A model generated the notes under the pieces. The model saw nothing but the letters and a program-made list of their open reading frames with translations, made no database searches and was not told where the DNA came from. A stretch of 29,289 bases of DNA from assembly GCA_964346585.1 (NCBI GenBank), contig CAYFVQ010000201.1, forward strand, positions 1 to 29,289, given 5' to 3'. Both the position numbers and the translations under genes were made by a program. The stretch's first letter is position 1; every line of letters starts with the position of its first letter. This DNA comes from SOIA01 sp964346585 (GTDB lineage Bacteria; Acidobacteriota; Aminicenantia; Aminicenantales; Aminicenantaceae). Below are positions 7,772-15,721 of the stretch, in pieces.

Positions 7772-10219
7772 ATGTTTAGAAATTATTTGAAAATCGCTCT
7801 GCGGAATATCCGCAGACACAGAGGGTACACTTTCATAAACATCGGAGGACTAGCTTTGGGCATGACCTGCGTGCTGCTGATCCTGCTTTACGTGCGCCAT
7901 GAGCTGAGCTATGATCGCTACCATCCAGATGCAGAGCGGATCTATCGAGTAGCTGTGAAAAGTGATTTTCCAGGGCGTAATGATTTGGCCCTCACTCCAA
8001 CAGCTTTAGCGCCGGCTCTGACAGCCGATCTTCCGGAAATCGAATCCTCTATTCGCATCTATAAATCTCGCGATTGGTTCGTCCGTGATGGAGAGAATAC
8101 TTTTAAAGAAAGCCGAGTTCGATTCACCGATGCAAATATCTTCGACATCTTTTCCATCCCGTTGGTTGTGGGAAATCCTCGAACCGCACTGGCCGAGCCT
8201 AACTGCATCATCATCAGTGAAAAGACGGCTAAAAAATATTATAGAGATTCCGATCCTCTGAATAAAATCATTGTTCTAACCAACATCCAAACCCATAATA
8301 ACGATGACAATTTTATTTCATTCAGAATCACAGGCGTTTTTCAGGACCTGCCAGCCAACACACATTTCCACGCTGACCTCATCGGTTCCTATACGAGCTT
8401 TGAGCAGGGCCGCTCTCCCAGTTGGAGTCATACATCCTGCCGCACATATTTCAAAATGAAAAATGGAACCAATGCTCGGGAGCTCGAGACCAAAATCCAG
8501 GCCCTGATTCTGAGACACTCAAGCCAGGAATTTGAAAAAACCATGGAAAAAGAACAAGCCCGATCCATTCTTGCACGAAAGAAAGCCTTTCTTCAGCCTT
8601 TGAGCTCCATCCACCTCTATTCCCATTTAGATGCTGAGCTGGAACCTAATGGAAATATTTTCTATGTTATGATTTTTTCCGCCATCGCCGTCTTAGTTTT
8701 GATCATAGCCTGCGCGAATTTCATAAACCTGTCCACTGCCCGAGCCGGCATGCGCGCCCAGGAAGTTGGGATCCGCAAAGTCGTTGGCTCTTCCCGTTCG
8801 CGTCTTGTCCAACAGTTCATGACTGAGACGAGCGCCATGACCTCTATCGCCTTCGCTCTAGCTCTGGTTCTAATCAGCCTTCTTCTTCCCCTTTTCAACA
8901 ACCTCGCTGGCCGCGAACTGCAAATGAACCTGATCTCTGATCCCGATTTGCTCTTGTCTGTCCTTGCTGTTCTGATTCTTGTCTCCCTTCTGGCCGGACT
9001 CTATCCGGCTTTTATCCTGTCGTCATCGAGCCCCATTGCTGCTCTCAAAGGACATCTCAAGAAAGGTATGCGGGGACGTGGACTCCGAAGAGGCTTAGTC
9101 GTCTTTCAGTTCACCATAAGCCTAATCCTGATGACTGGAACTCTGATCGTCTCCAAACAGATGCGCTACATCCGCACCACAAACATTGGCTTCAACAAAG
9201 AACAGATTCTGCTCATCCATAATTCGAATCTCCTCGGTTCTCAAATTTCAGCTTTTAAGCAAGAACTTCTGGGGAATCCGGAGGTTGTCAACGCTACCGT
9301 GAGCAACTCGCTTCCGTTATTAGACTACTATGACCTTGCAATCCGTCTAGAAGGCCAATCGGACGCGTCGCAGTCTATGTCAGTCAAAATCTTCTACGTG
9401 GACGAAGATTTCATTCGGACCATGGGGATGGAAGTTGTCCAAGGGCGCGATTTTTCAAAGGACATGCTGACTGATAAGTTTTCTGTGGTCATCAATGAGA
9501 CTGCAGCAAAAACGTTCGGTTGGGAGGCTCCCTTGGGTAAACGATTCTGGTATAGGGCGGCTTCAGAACAAGATGATCCTCCCGAATACAGATTGTTCCC
9601 GGTCATCGGCGTTGTCAGAGATTTCAACTACTCGTCCCTCAGAGAGGAGATTGGACCGGCGGCGATCTTTCTCCGGCCAAGCAACGGTTTCACAGCGGTG
9701 CGCCTGAAGATGAATCAACTGGATGCTGTGCTCAGCTTCGTGCGCAGGACATGGGATGGATTTGCCTCTGGGCGGCCGCTAGAATATTCCTTCATGGATG
9801 AGAGGTTCGATTCGATGTACAATTCCGAGCGGATTATGGGACAGACCATCGGAATCTTCGCCTTCTTAGCCATCCTGATTGGGTGCCTGGGCATTTTCGG
9901 ATTGGCTGCCTTCATGGCCGAGCAGAGGACAAAGGAGATCGGTATCCGCAAAGTCCTGGGCGCAACAATCAGAGACATCCTCGGCCTTCTCGTCAGTGAA
10001 TTCGTTGTCTTAGTCGTCCTCTCCAATCTCATCGCTGTACCGATCGCCTATTTTGCGATGAGCAAGTGGCTGCAAGACTTCGCCTACAGGACAAACATGG
10101 GAATCGAGGTATTCCTCGTCGCCGGCATTCTATCCTTGACCATCGCCCTTCTATCCGTGAGTTTCCAGTCTCTCAAAGCCGCCCTAGCCAATCCGGTGGA
10201 TTCGCTGCGGTATGAGTGA
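7772..10219 (+). CDS. FtsX/MacB-type orphan permease, no prefix domain
   Basis: 815-aa inner-membrane protein, complete, starting directly with the core MFRNYLKIALRNIRRHRG after a GGAGG RBS 6 nt away. Order: TM1 (FINIGGLALGMTC), MacB_PCD-like extracytoplasmic domain, TM block with RAQEVGIRKVVGSSRS (about 328-342), second TM-extracytoplasmic-TM unit with TKEIGIRKVLGAT (about 720-732), and tail ANPVDSLRYE. It is clearly paralogous to the other four permeases. It differs in lacking the prefix domain and any linked PadR gene, and in having a sigma-54 promoter. The family exports or senses at the membrane with an ABC ATPase; none is encoded nearby. Whether it borrows an ATPase or acts alone cannot be read from the sequence. 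Confidence 0.92.
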   Translation: MFRNYLKIALRNIRRHRGYTFINIGGLALGMTCVLLILLYVRHELSYDRYHPDAERIYRVAVKSDFPGRNDLALTPTALAPALTADLPEIESSIRIYKSRDWFVRDGENTFKESRVRFTDANIFDIFSIPLVVGNPRTALAEPNCIIISEKTAKKYYRDSDPLNKIIVLTNIQTHNNDDNFISFRITGVFQDLPANTHFHADLIGSYTSFEQGRSPSWSHTSCRTYFKMKNGTNARELETKIQALILRHSSQEFEKTMEKEQARSILARKKAFLQPLSSIHLYSHLDAELEPNGNIFYVMIFSAIAVLVLIIACANFINLSTARAGMRAQEVGIRKVVGSSRSRLVQQFMTETSAMTSIAFALALVLISLLLPLFNNLAGRELQMNLISDPDLLLSVLAVLILVSLLAGLYPAFILSSSSPIAALKGHLKKGMRGRGLRRGLVVFQFTISLILMTGTLIVSKQMRYIRTTNIGFNKEQILLIHNSNLLGSQISAFKQELLGNPEVVNATVSNSLPLLDYYDLAIRLEGQSDASQSMSVKIFYVDEDFIRTMGMEVVQGRDFSKDMLTDKFSVVINETAAKTFGWEAPLGKRFWYRAASEQDDPPEYRLFPVIGVVRDFNYSSLREEIGPAAIFLRPSNGFTAVRLKMNQLDAVLSFVRRTWDGFASGRPLEYSFMDERFDSMYNSERIMGQTIGIFAFLAILIGCLGIFGLAAFMAEQRTKEIGIRKVLGATIRDILGLLVSEFVVLVVLSNLIAVPIAYFAMSKWLQDFAYRTNMGIEVFLVAGILSLTIALLSVSFQSLKAALANPVDSLRYE

Positions 10220-10332
10220 GAAAAGAACGGAAAAAAATATTAAAACACACGAATCAATAAAAGAGGATTAATTTTTGTGGCTTCAACAAATTGAATTGTA
10301 ACTTGTTAAAAATATAAAAGTTAGAACTACTG

Positions 10333-10352
10333 GAATCAATAATTTTTGATTC
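10333..10352. terminator. AT-rich hairpin between convergent genes (weak terminator candidate)
   Basis: GAATCAA (10333-10339) pairs with TTGATTC (10346-10352) around a 6-nt loop. It sits between the convergent permease (ends 10219) and the beta-barrel gene (ends 10376). The stem is AT-rich with no clean T-tract, so termination is only suggested by position. Confidence 0.25.
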
Positions 10353-10375
10353 TCAGTGATTCCTCTAATCTAAAT

Positions 10376-11944
10376 TTAAAACCGGATGAGAAGTCCCGTC
10401 ATCATGTAGGTTCCGCCGAGGTCGACTGTAACCAGCTCCCCACTGAGCATCGTCGGAGAAGAATAGCCTGTTGAGCTGCTTGGATCTTCGAACGCTAGCC
10501 CGACAGTCAGAGATCGGAAGCCTGCAGTCACTCCAAAGCCAAACGATTTTCCAAGAAACGTTTCCAGTCCCCCACTCAGGCCAAAACCCATCTTGCTCGA
10601 AGGCGTAAATTCCCAGTAGGTTAAAGTGGCACTGTTATCATAAGTGCCGGTCACCCACCCCGTAAGCAGTGCGGGCGAAACCGTAATGCTCATCATCATG
10701 CCTGCGGTGCCGATCTTTATGCGGAGTGGCATTTTCACTCCAATGATGAATGGTTTAAGAATGACTTCCTGCCTGCCGCCCCAGAAGATTTGTGTACCCC
10801 AAAGCGCATGGGGAGAAGAGATGTGCACATCCGCACCCACACCCAAAGCAAAATTGCTGCTTATATCAAAGAACATCGTGCCGCTCACACTGAAGAAAGC
10901 TGGAGAGCCCTGGTCGACAAGCCGTGTCGGGTCACCGGTGACTTCAGCAAACCACTCGTCAAGAACTCCCCTTTTGTAAGTATTCATTAAGGAATAATAA
11001 AAACCAAACTCAAGACTGACTTTTTTGACTCCTTGGGCAACGGAAATCGGTTTTTTGACCTTTATGGGTCTTGGTTTTTCCTCAATTTGAGCCTGTTCTT
11101 CGATCTTTGTTTCTTCTTCGATTCTAGTTTCTTCTTTTACTGGAGGAACCGGCTCCGTGATTTCCTCCTTGACTTCCTCCCCGCCACTCACAATTTCAAC
11201 ATCTTTTTTATCCACAAAACCCTGGACGGGCTGTTTGTTTTGATCTTGTAGAACAATCTCAAAATACTCCCCGACCGTTCCTGATGATTCGATGACTGTC
11301 CCCATTTTCAACTGGGCGAGAACGTTGCTACTCAAACTCGCACCGGACCTGACATTGGCGAGCGGGCTTTTCACTTTCAAGGAAATGATTCCTTCGCCTT
11401 CTCGACAGGGGATCCATATTTCTGTTCTGAGCCCTTCTGGCAAGAGCTTTGAAGGGTCCATGTCCAAGTACTTTTCTAATACAGGGCCATCAGGCACATA
11501 GTTGTTCGCCCTCATCCATTCCCTCATTCTGTCGATTGTTTGGCTTCTTTCAGCGTAAGGTCCGATGTGAAGACCGACCACCACCTTTGTGAAATTCCAC
11601 AGCTTTTTCTCTAAAGGTCTCCGGGGAATCGCCTCAGGATCAACAGGAAAACCGACTTCCCAGACTAATTCTCCAGGCCGGGCTGTTTGCGGACTGGTGT
11701 AATAGACTCCAAACATGGCTCCAGTCATCCGAATGTTCTGGCTTTGCATGGAGGATTGGAGCATCCCTATCACTTTTTCCATATCCGATAAGGATCCTTT
11801 GTGAGAGATACACACATAGGAGAACGGTGTTATTTCTTCGATGGAAAAAGAGTCTTGTTCAGGATTTCCTTCAAGGGTCGATCCCCATGAAACCTGGTTA
11901 ACCAAGAAAAAAACTAACAGAAAGACTGGATAAATCTTTTTCAC
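10376..11944 (-). CDS. Secreted GyrI-like / SH3b / beta-barrel fusion protein
   Basis: 522 aa from a GTG start with an AAGGAGG RBS 8 nt upstream. A signal peptide (residues 1-21, VFLLVFFLVNQVSWG) is followed by a GyrI-like effector-binding domain (about 33-182). Its marks are FSYVCISHKGSLSDMEKVIGML, GVYYTSPQ, WEVGFPVD, VVGLHIGPYAE and TEIWIPC. Next is a bacterial SH3 domain (about 190-257, PLANVRSGASLSSNVLAQLKMGT), a Glu/Pro/Lys-rich linker with repeated EET-IEE units (about 258-300), and a C-terminal ~215-residue strand-rich region ending TGLLIRF. The alternating aromatics and final Phe suggest an outer-membrane beta-barrel. GyrI domains usually bind small molecules in cytoplasmic regulators; an exported one fused to a barrel is unusual. 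Domain calls are by pattern, and the barrel is the least certain. Confidence 0.75.
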   Translation of the reverse strand: MKKIYPVFLLVFFLVNQVSWGSTLEGNPEQDSFSIEEITPFSYVCISHKGSLSDMEKVIGMLQSSMQSQNIRMTGAMFGVYYTSPQTARPGELVWEVGFPVDPEAIPRRPLEKKLWNFTKVVVGLHIGPYAERSQTIDRMREWMRANNYVPDGPVLEKYLDMDPSKLLPEGLRTEIWIPCREGEGIISLKVKSPLANVRSGASLSSNVLAQLKMGTVIESSGTVGEYFEIVLQDQNKQPVQGFVDKKDVEIVSGGEEVKEEITEPVPPVKEETRIEEETKIEEQAQIEEKPRPIKVKKPISVAQGVKKVSLEFGFYYSLMNTYKRGVLDEWFAEVTGDPTRLVDQGSPAFFSVSGTMFFDISSNFALGVGADVHISSPHALWGTQIFWGGRQEVILKPFIIGVKMPLRIKIGTAGMMMSITVSPALLTGWVTGTYDNSATLTYWEFTPSSKMGFGLSGGLETFLGKSFGFGVTAGFRSLTVGLAFEDPSSSTGYSSPTMLSGELVTVDLGGTYMMTGLLIRF

Positions 11945-12478
11945 GTTTCAAGCCTCCTTCATCAAATTCATAAAATCTCTCTAAAAAAAGTTTTTTTATC
12001 TGAATCAGGGAATAATGGAGAGGACTCTGTTTTTCCCAGCAGAGTTCCAAGTTTGTCCATTGTGTCTGAATTATCAAAATCAATTCTGGCGTTGTAGCCA
12101 TACATAATACCACACGTGTGAAGAAGAATTTTCCCCCATTTTCTATCTGATAATGGCTTTTTCGAGTCTGATTTTTTCTGTTTCCTCTGAGATGCTCACC
12201 TTTATGGGGAGATTATCATCCTCCCTTCAGGTAATAGAAAAGACGTAAAAATCACCCCCCTATTCATTCCTAACGGCGATTTACAGGGCCTCGGAAAAAA
12301 ACCATCATACCCACGTAATATCTAGAACTGCACTTAAGGATAGTTAAAGTCACACATAATTCTTAAGTCTGAGAATTAGCCTAGACTTTTTAGCAAGTCA
12401 GATAATATAGACTCGCGAAAATAAGGATTTGAGTGAAAGGGGAGGCTGAATTGCGTCCACAATCGAGAGAGACGATAG
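11945..12478. other. 534-bp stretch without a clear gene
   Basis: This stretch separates the divergent beta-barrel and HD-GYP genes. It holds a possible decayed gene on the minus strand (next entry), a perfect palindrome CACACGTGTG (12111-12120), and an inverted repeat TAATTCT/AGAATTA (12357-12363 and 12372-12378) about 100 bp before the HD-GYP start. TAGACT is repeated at 12382 and 12408 around GATAAT (12401-12406), a -10-like box without a good -35. No confident promoter was found for either gene. Confidence 0.4.
11968..12195 (-). pseudogene. Possible decayed or frameshifted small gene
   Basis: On the minus strand a frame is open from the TGA just upstream of 12195 to a TGA at 11968 and has protein-like composition: KWGKILLHTCGIMYGYNARI, then DFDNSDTMDKLGTLL, and an end in KTFFREIL. 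Its only ATG (12105) has no RBS and would give 45 aa. Just upstream, in another frame, the DNA reads LPIKVSISEETEKIRLEKAI, also protein-like. This suggests one ancestral reading frame broken by indels. I do not recognise a family. AT-rich non-coding DNA can mimic this, so the call is weak. Confidence 0.22.
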
Positions 12479-14623
12479 ATGAAAGAGAAAGCCAAAACCA
12501 AAGAAATAATCATAAAAGAACTGCAGGAAAGCCGAGAGATGTATCGAACACTGGCAGAAAATGCGATGGATGGAATCTATATCATCAGCTCTGACGGATT
12601 CGAATATGTCAATCCTGCTTTTGAAAAAATCTTCGGATATAATTCAAAAGAAGTCTGTCACGAAGATTTCAATTTCCTTGATCTTATTCATGCTGACGAC
12701 AGAGAACTGGTCCTCAAAAGAGAAAAAGCCAGAAGAAAAGGAGAAAAATTACCTCCCGAATATTCTTTCAGGATCCTCACAAAAAACAAAAAAATAAAGC
12801 ATGTGGAAGTCAGCACTGTTCCTCTCCCCGGAGAGAAACTGAGAATTCTGGGAATACTCAGGGATGTCACAAAACGACAACAGGCTGAGGCAGCGCTTCG
12901 GGAAAGCGAGGAGAAATACAAGACTCTGGTGCAGACTTCTCCGGACGCAGTGACTGTAACTGACTTGGAGGGAAACATCACATACGTTTCTCCTCAAACG
13001 CTCGAGCTTCACGGATACAAAAATGAAAAGGAATTGATTGGAAAAAGCGCTTTCGAATTGATCGCACCAGAAGAACATGAAAAAGCGACTAAGAACCTTC
13101 AAAAAACCCTAAAGGATGGGCATTTAAGGGATTTGCGATACACCTTGCTGAAAAAAGATGGCTCTCCTTTTGTCGGTGAACTGAACACTGCTGTGATTAA
13201 AGATGTAGATGGCAATCCGAAAATGTTTATTGCCACCACAAGAAACATCACAGAGCGTGAAAGATCGAAGAAAAAAATTAAACGATCTGAAGAACGGTAC
13301 AGAGATCTGGTTGAAAAGGCTGGCGTTGCCATTCTCATTGATGACAAGGAAGGCAATGTCCAGTACTGCAATAAAAAATATGCAGGTATGTTTGGCTATT
13401 CCCTGGAAGAAATTGGAGATCTATCAATTTTCTCGATCGTTCATCCGGATGATTTGGAAAGAGTGAAGAAATTTCATAAAGGCCGCGTTCAAGGAAAAAA
13501 AGTCCCATCCGAATATGAATGCAAAGGAGTTAAAAAGGATGGCTCCATCATCTATATGGAAATTCATGCGGATGCACTTCAAACCGATGGGGATATCCTT
13601 GGGACTCGCTCGTACATATGGGATATAACAGAGCGGAAGAAATTCGAACAAGCTGTCCAGGCGTCCGAGGAAAAATTTAGAACACTGTTTAACTCTGCCG
13701 CAGATGCCATCTTCATTAGCGATTTAGACGGCAACATCCTGGAAGTCAACCAGGTTGTATGCGACCGTTTGGGCTATGACAAAAAAAAGATACTGAAAAT
13801 GACTCTTGCCGACATTGACCGGCCGAAGCAAGCTGCACCGATTCCCAAGCGCATCGGAGAGCTGTCCCAACGAGGGCAAATCTTCTTTGAGACAGCTCAT
13901 AAACATCATAATGGGACGGTCATTCCGATCGAGTTGAGCAGCCGAATAATCACCTTTGATGGAAAGCCTGCGGCTCTCAGCATCGCCCGCGATATCACAG
14001 AGCGCAAAATGGCAGAGGAAGAACGCAAACATAGTTTCGAAAGGCTGAGAAGAGCTCTGGAAGAAACGGTCAATGCCCTGGCATCCGCGGTGGAAATGAG
14101 GGATCCTTATACTGCGGGTCACCAGCATCGAGTCACAAGACTGGCAATCGCTATTGCGAAAGAGATGGGCCTCTCCAAAGATAAGACGGAGGGAATTCGG
14201 ATGGCAGGAGTGATTCATGATGTCGGAAAGATACGAGTGCCTGCAGAAATCCTGAGTTGGCCTGGACAGCTCACGGAAATCGACTTCAGTCTGATCAAAA
14301 CCCACCCTCAGGTTGGCTATGATATTTTGAAGAGAATTGAACTTCCTCATCAAGTGACAAAAATCATGCTCCAGCACCACGAACGAATGGACGGCTCAGG
14401 ATATCCTGAGGGGCTGAAAGGCAAAGATATCCTTATTGAGGCTAGAGTTCTGGCCGTTGCCGATGTGGTTGAAGCCATGGCTTCCCACCGCCCTTACCGA
14501 GCCGCTCTCGGTTTAGAAAGAGCCCTGGAGGAAATATCAAAGAATCGGGGGACTCTCTACGATCCTACGGCAGTGGATGCTTGTTTGAAACTCTTCCGGG
14601 AGAAAAATTTCAAGTTTAAATAA
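12479..14623 (+). CDS. PAS(x4)-HD-GYP sensor protein, predicted c-di-GMP phosphodiesterase
   Basis: 714 aa, with no signal peptide or membrane segment, so cytoplasmic. Four PAS/PAC units end in the typical D(V/I)T(K/E)R at about residues 128, 260, 385 and 508. The HD-GYP domain (about 525-710) is complete: GHQHRVT, HD at 580-581 (HDVGKIRVP), HPQVGYDIL, HHExxDGxGYP at 633-643, and ARVLAVADVVEAM. HD-GYP domains hydrolyse cyclic di-GMP; the PAS units would sense a ligand, redox state or light. No kinase or GGDEF domain is present, so the output is probably phosphodiesterase activity. A stop codon lies just before the ATG, which fixes the earliest in-frame start. The RBS (GAGAGAG) is weak. A stronger AAAGGGGAGG (12437-12445) precedes an out-of-frame TTG at 12451. 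Confidence 0.93.
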   Translation: MKEKAKTKEIIIKELQESREMYRTLAENAMDGIYIISSDGFEYVNPAFEKIFGYNSKEVCHEDFNFLDLIHADDRELVLKREKARRKGEKLPPEYSFRILTKNKKIKHVEVSTVPLPGEKLRILGILRDVTKRQQAEAALRESEEKYKTLVQTSPDAVTVTDLEGNITYVSPQTLELHGYKNEKELIGKSAFELIAPEEHEKATKNLQKTLKDGHLRDLRYTLLKKDGSPFVGELNTAVIKDVDGNPKMFIATTRNITERERSKKKIKRSEERYRDLVEKAGVAILIDDKEGNVQYCNKKYAGMFGYSLEEIGDLSIFSIVHPDDLERVKKFHKGRVQGKKVPSEYECKGVKKDGSIIYMEIHADALQTDGDILGTRSYIWDITERKKFEQAVQASEEKFRTLFNSAADAIFISDLDGNILEVNQVVCDRLGYDKKKILKMTLADIDRPKQAAPIPKRIGELSQRGQIFFETAHKHHNGTVIPIELSSRIITFDGKPAALSIARDITERKMAEEERKHSFERLRRALEETVNALASAVEMRDPYTAGHQHRVTRLAIAIAKEMGLSKDKTEGIRMAGVIHDVGKIRVPAEILSWPGQLTEIDFSLIKTHPQVGYDILKRIELPHQVTKIMLQHHERMDGSGYPEGLKGKDILIEARVLAVADVVEAMASHRPYRAALGLERALEEISKNRGTLYDPTAVDACLKLFREKNFKFK

Positions 14624-14643
14624 CCTGAATTATTCATAAAATC

Positions 14644-14699
14644 TGCCGACACCTTATATAAAAGACCTCAGAAGGATAACTGATTATCATATGTCGGCA
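14644..14699. other. Inverted repeat downstream of the HD-GYP gene
   Basis: TGCCGACA (14644-14651) and TGTCGGCA (14692-14699) are exact complements 40 nt apart, starting 21 nt after the HD-GYP stop. It could form a long-loop stem at the transcript's 3' end. No T-tract follows, so it is not a standard terminator. Confidence 0.3.
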
Positions 14700-14767
14700 T
14701 CTTTCACCCTTCGGGCAACCTTTGGGATCAGGCCTTATCTGAATGTAAATACTTAAGCTCGATTCTA

Positions 14768-14812
14768 GCCTTGTTGTATGGATCTCGACAAGGCCTGACT
14801 CCATACTTTTTT
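14768..14812 (+). terminator. T-tract hairpin with an overlapping, pseudoknot-forming stem
   Basis: GTATGGA (14776-14782) pairs with TCCATAC (14800-14806) and is followed at once by six T, the form of an intrinsic terminator for the HD-GYP transcript. A second 7-bp stem, GCCTTGT (14768-14774) with ACAAGGC (14788-14794), interleaves with it. The order A-B-A'-B' with 1-, 5- and 5-nt connectors is that of an H-type pseudoknot, or of two competing hairpins. Confidence 0.45.
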
Positions 14813-14836
14813 AAAATGGGGCCTGTTCCCTTTTTA

Positions 14837-15577
14837 TCAAAGGCGTTTTATCTCAATGCCGCGCTTCTCCATATTTTCCAGCACAAACGGGTAGGCTTCC
14901 AGGGACTCTTCTTCCAGCCTGGCTTTAATCTCCACGTCAGCCAGCCGTTTCGAGAGCCGGGCCAAATCATCCTCAGTAAAAAGATCTCTCATCACTGCAG
15001 GCCACACCTTCAGACCTTTATCTTCCATCTCCTTGAGAGCGATTAGAGGAAACTTGAAGAATTCCCTGTGGACTCCGGCTATTTTTTCAAAAGATTCTTC
15101 ATCCACACCTTTCAAAGAAATCCGAATCCAAAGATTGCGAAAATTGATTCTTTCTATAAGGTCGGTTCTGTGCCCCAGAAAAAAACCGTTCGTTTCGAGG
15201 ATGAATGTCGAATCTTTCATCTCATTGAATATAATCTTGACCACTTCCACGAAGTGATTCAAAGAGGGCTCTCCGAGCACCGGCTCCGACCCTGTTATCC
15301 TGAAGAGATGAAAATACTTTTTTTTGGCAATTCTCAGCAGATTGGACGCAACCTGTTGAGGAGAATACAATTTATCGAAACGACCGGGATTGAGGTTCCT
15401 GAAATAATTCCAGCAGTACGCACAGAGAAAAGAGCATCCTATGGCATCAGCCGTGGCTATCCCCCCGTAATACGGAGCGGCCCTGAACCTGTGATACAGC
15501 CTTCCCCCCTCCTTCATGACGATACGCTCAACTTCTCTGGATCTCTCGATAGGGTCAAAAGGAAAATGCATCTTCAT
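14837..15577 (-). CDS. Radical SAM protein of unknown function
   Basis: 246 aa with the canonical 4Fe-4S motif CSFLCAYC (CX3CX2C, about residues 48-55) after ADAIG, a TGSEP motif equivalent to the SAM-binding GGEP (ITGSEPVLGEPSLNHF), ILETNGFF and WIRISLKGVDEESF. The overall plan resembles the short activase-like radical SAM enzymes such as pyruvate-formate-lyase activator types, but no specific substrate can be read. There is no SPASM or B12 domain. It lies on the same strand as the FHA-HD-GYP gene, 144 bp downstream of it, so it may be co-transcribed. The start is the first ATG, after a modest AGGTTGAG RBS. The long reverse frame over it is a shadow, since the iron-sulfur motif and SAM-binding loop are on this strand. 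Confidence 0.85.
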   Translation of the reverse strand: MKMHFPFDPIERSREVERIVMKEGGRLYHRFRAAPYYGGIATADAIGCSFLCAYCWNYFRNLNPGRFDKLYSPQQVASNLLRIAKKKYFHLFRITGSEPVLGEPSLNHFVEVVKIIFNEMKDSTFILETNGFFLGHRTDLIERINFRNLWIRISLKGVDEESFEKIAGVHREFFKFPLIALKEMEDKGLKVWPAVMRDLFTEDDLARLSKRLADVEIKARLEEESLEAYPFVLENMEKRGIEIKRL

Positions 15578-15721
15578 GGCTCAACCTATCTTCATATGCA
15601 ATTCAATCCTTCAGGGATTCATAATAGAATAGGCTGTGATACCGCTTCAGCCAAGGAAGGAATTCAGGACACAATTCCGGTAATGGATGGGAAAAAAAAT
15701 ATCCCTCCCTTTTAATTGAAC

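Noticed and set aside
11898..12113. 71-codon minus-strand frame over the 5' end of the beta-barrel gene
   Set aside because: It overlaps the signal peptide region in another frame and reads as low-complexity shadow sequence; the GTG at 11944 has a strong RBS.
13724..14380. Long minus-strand open frame (218 codons) inside the PAS-HD-GYP gene
   Set aside because: It is antisense to a clear HD-GYP domain with all motifs and contains no domain of its own.
15068..15715. Plus-strand open frame (215 codons) opposite the radical SAM gene
   Set aside because: The CX3CX2C motif and SAM-binding loop are on the minus strand; the plus-strand translation has no recognisable features.
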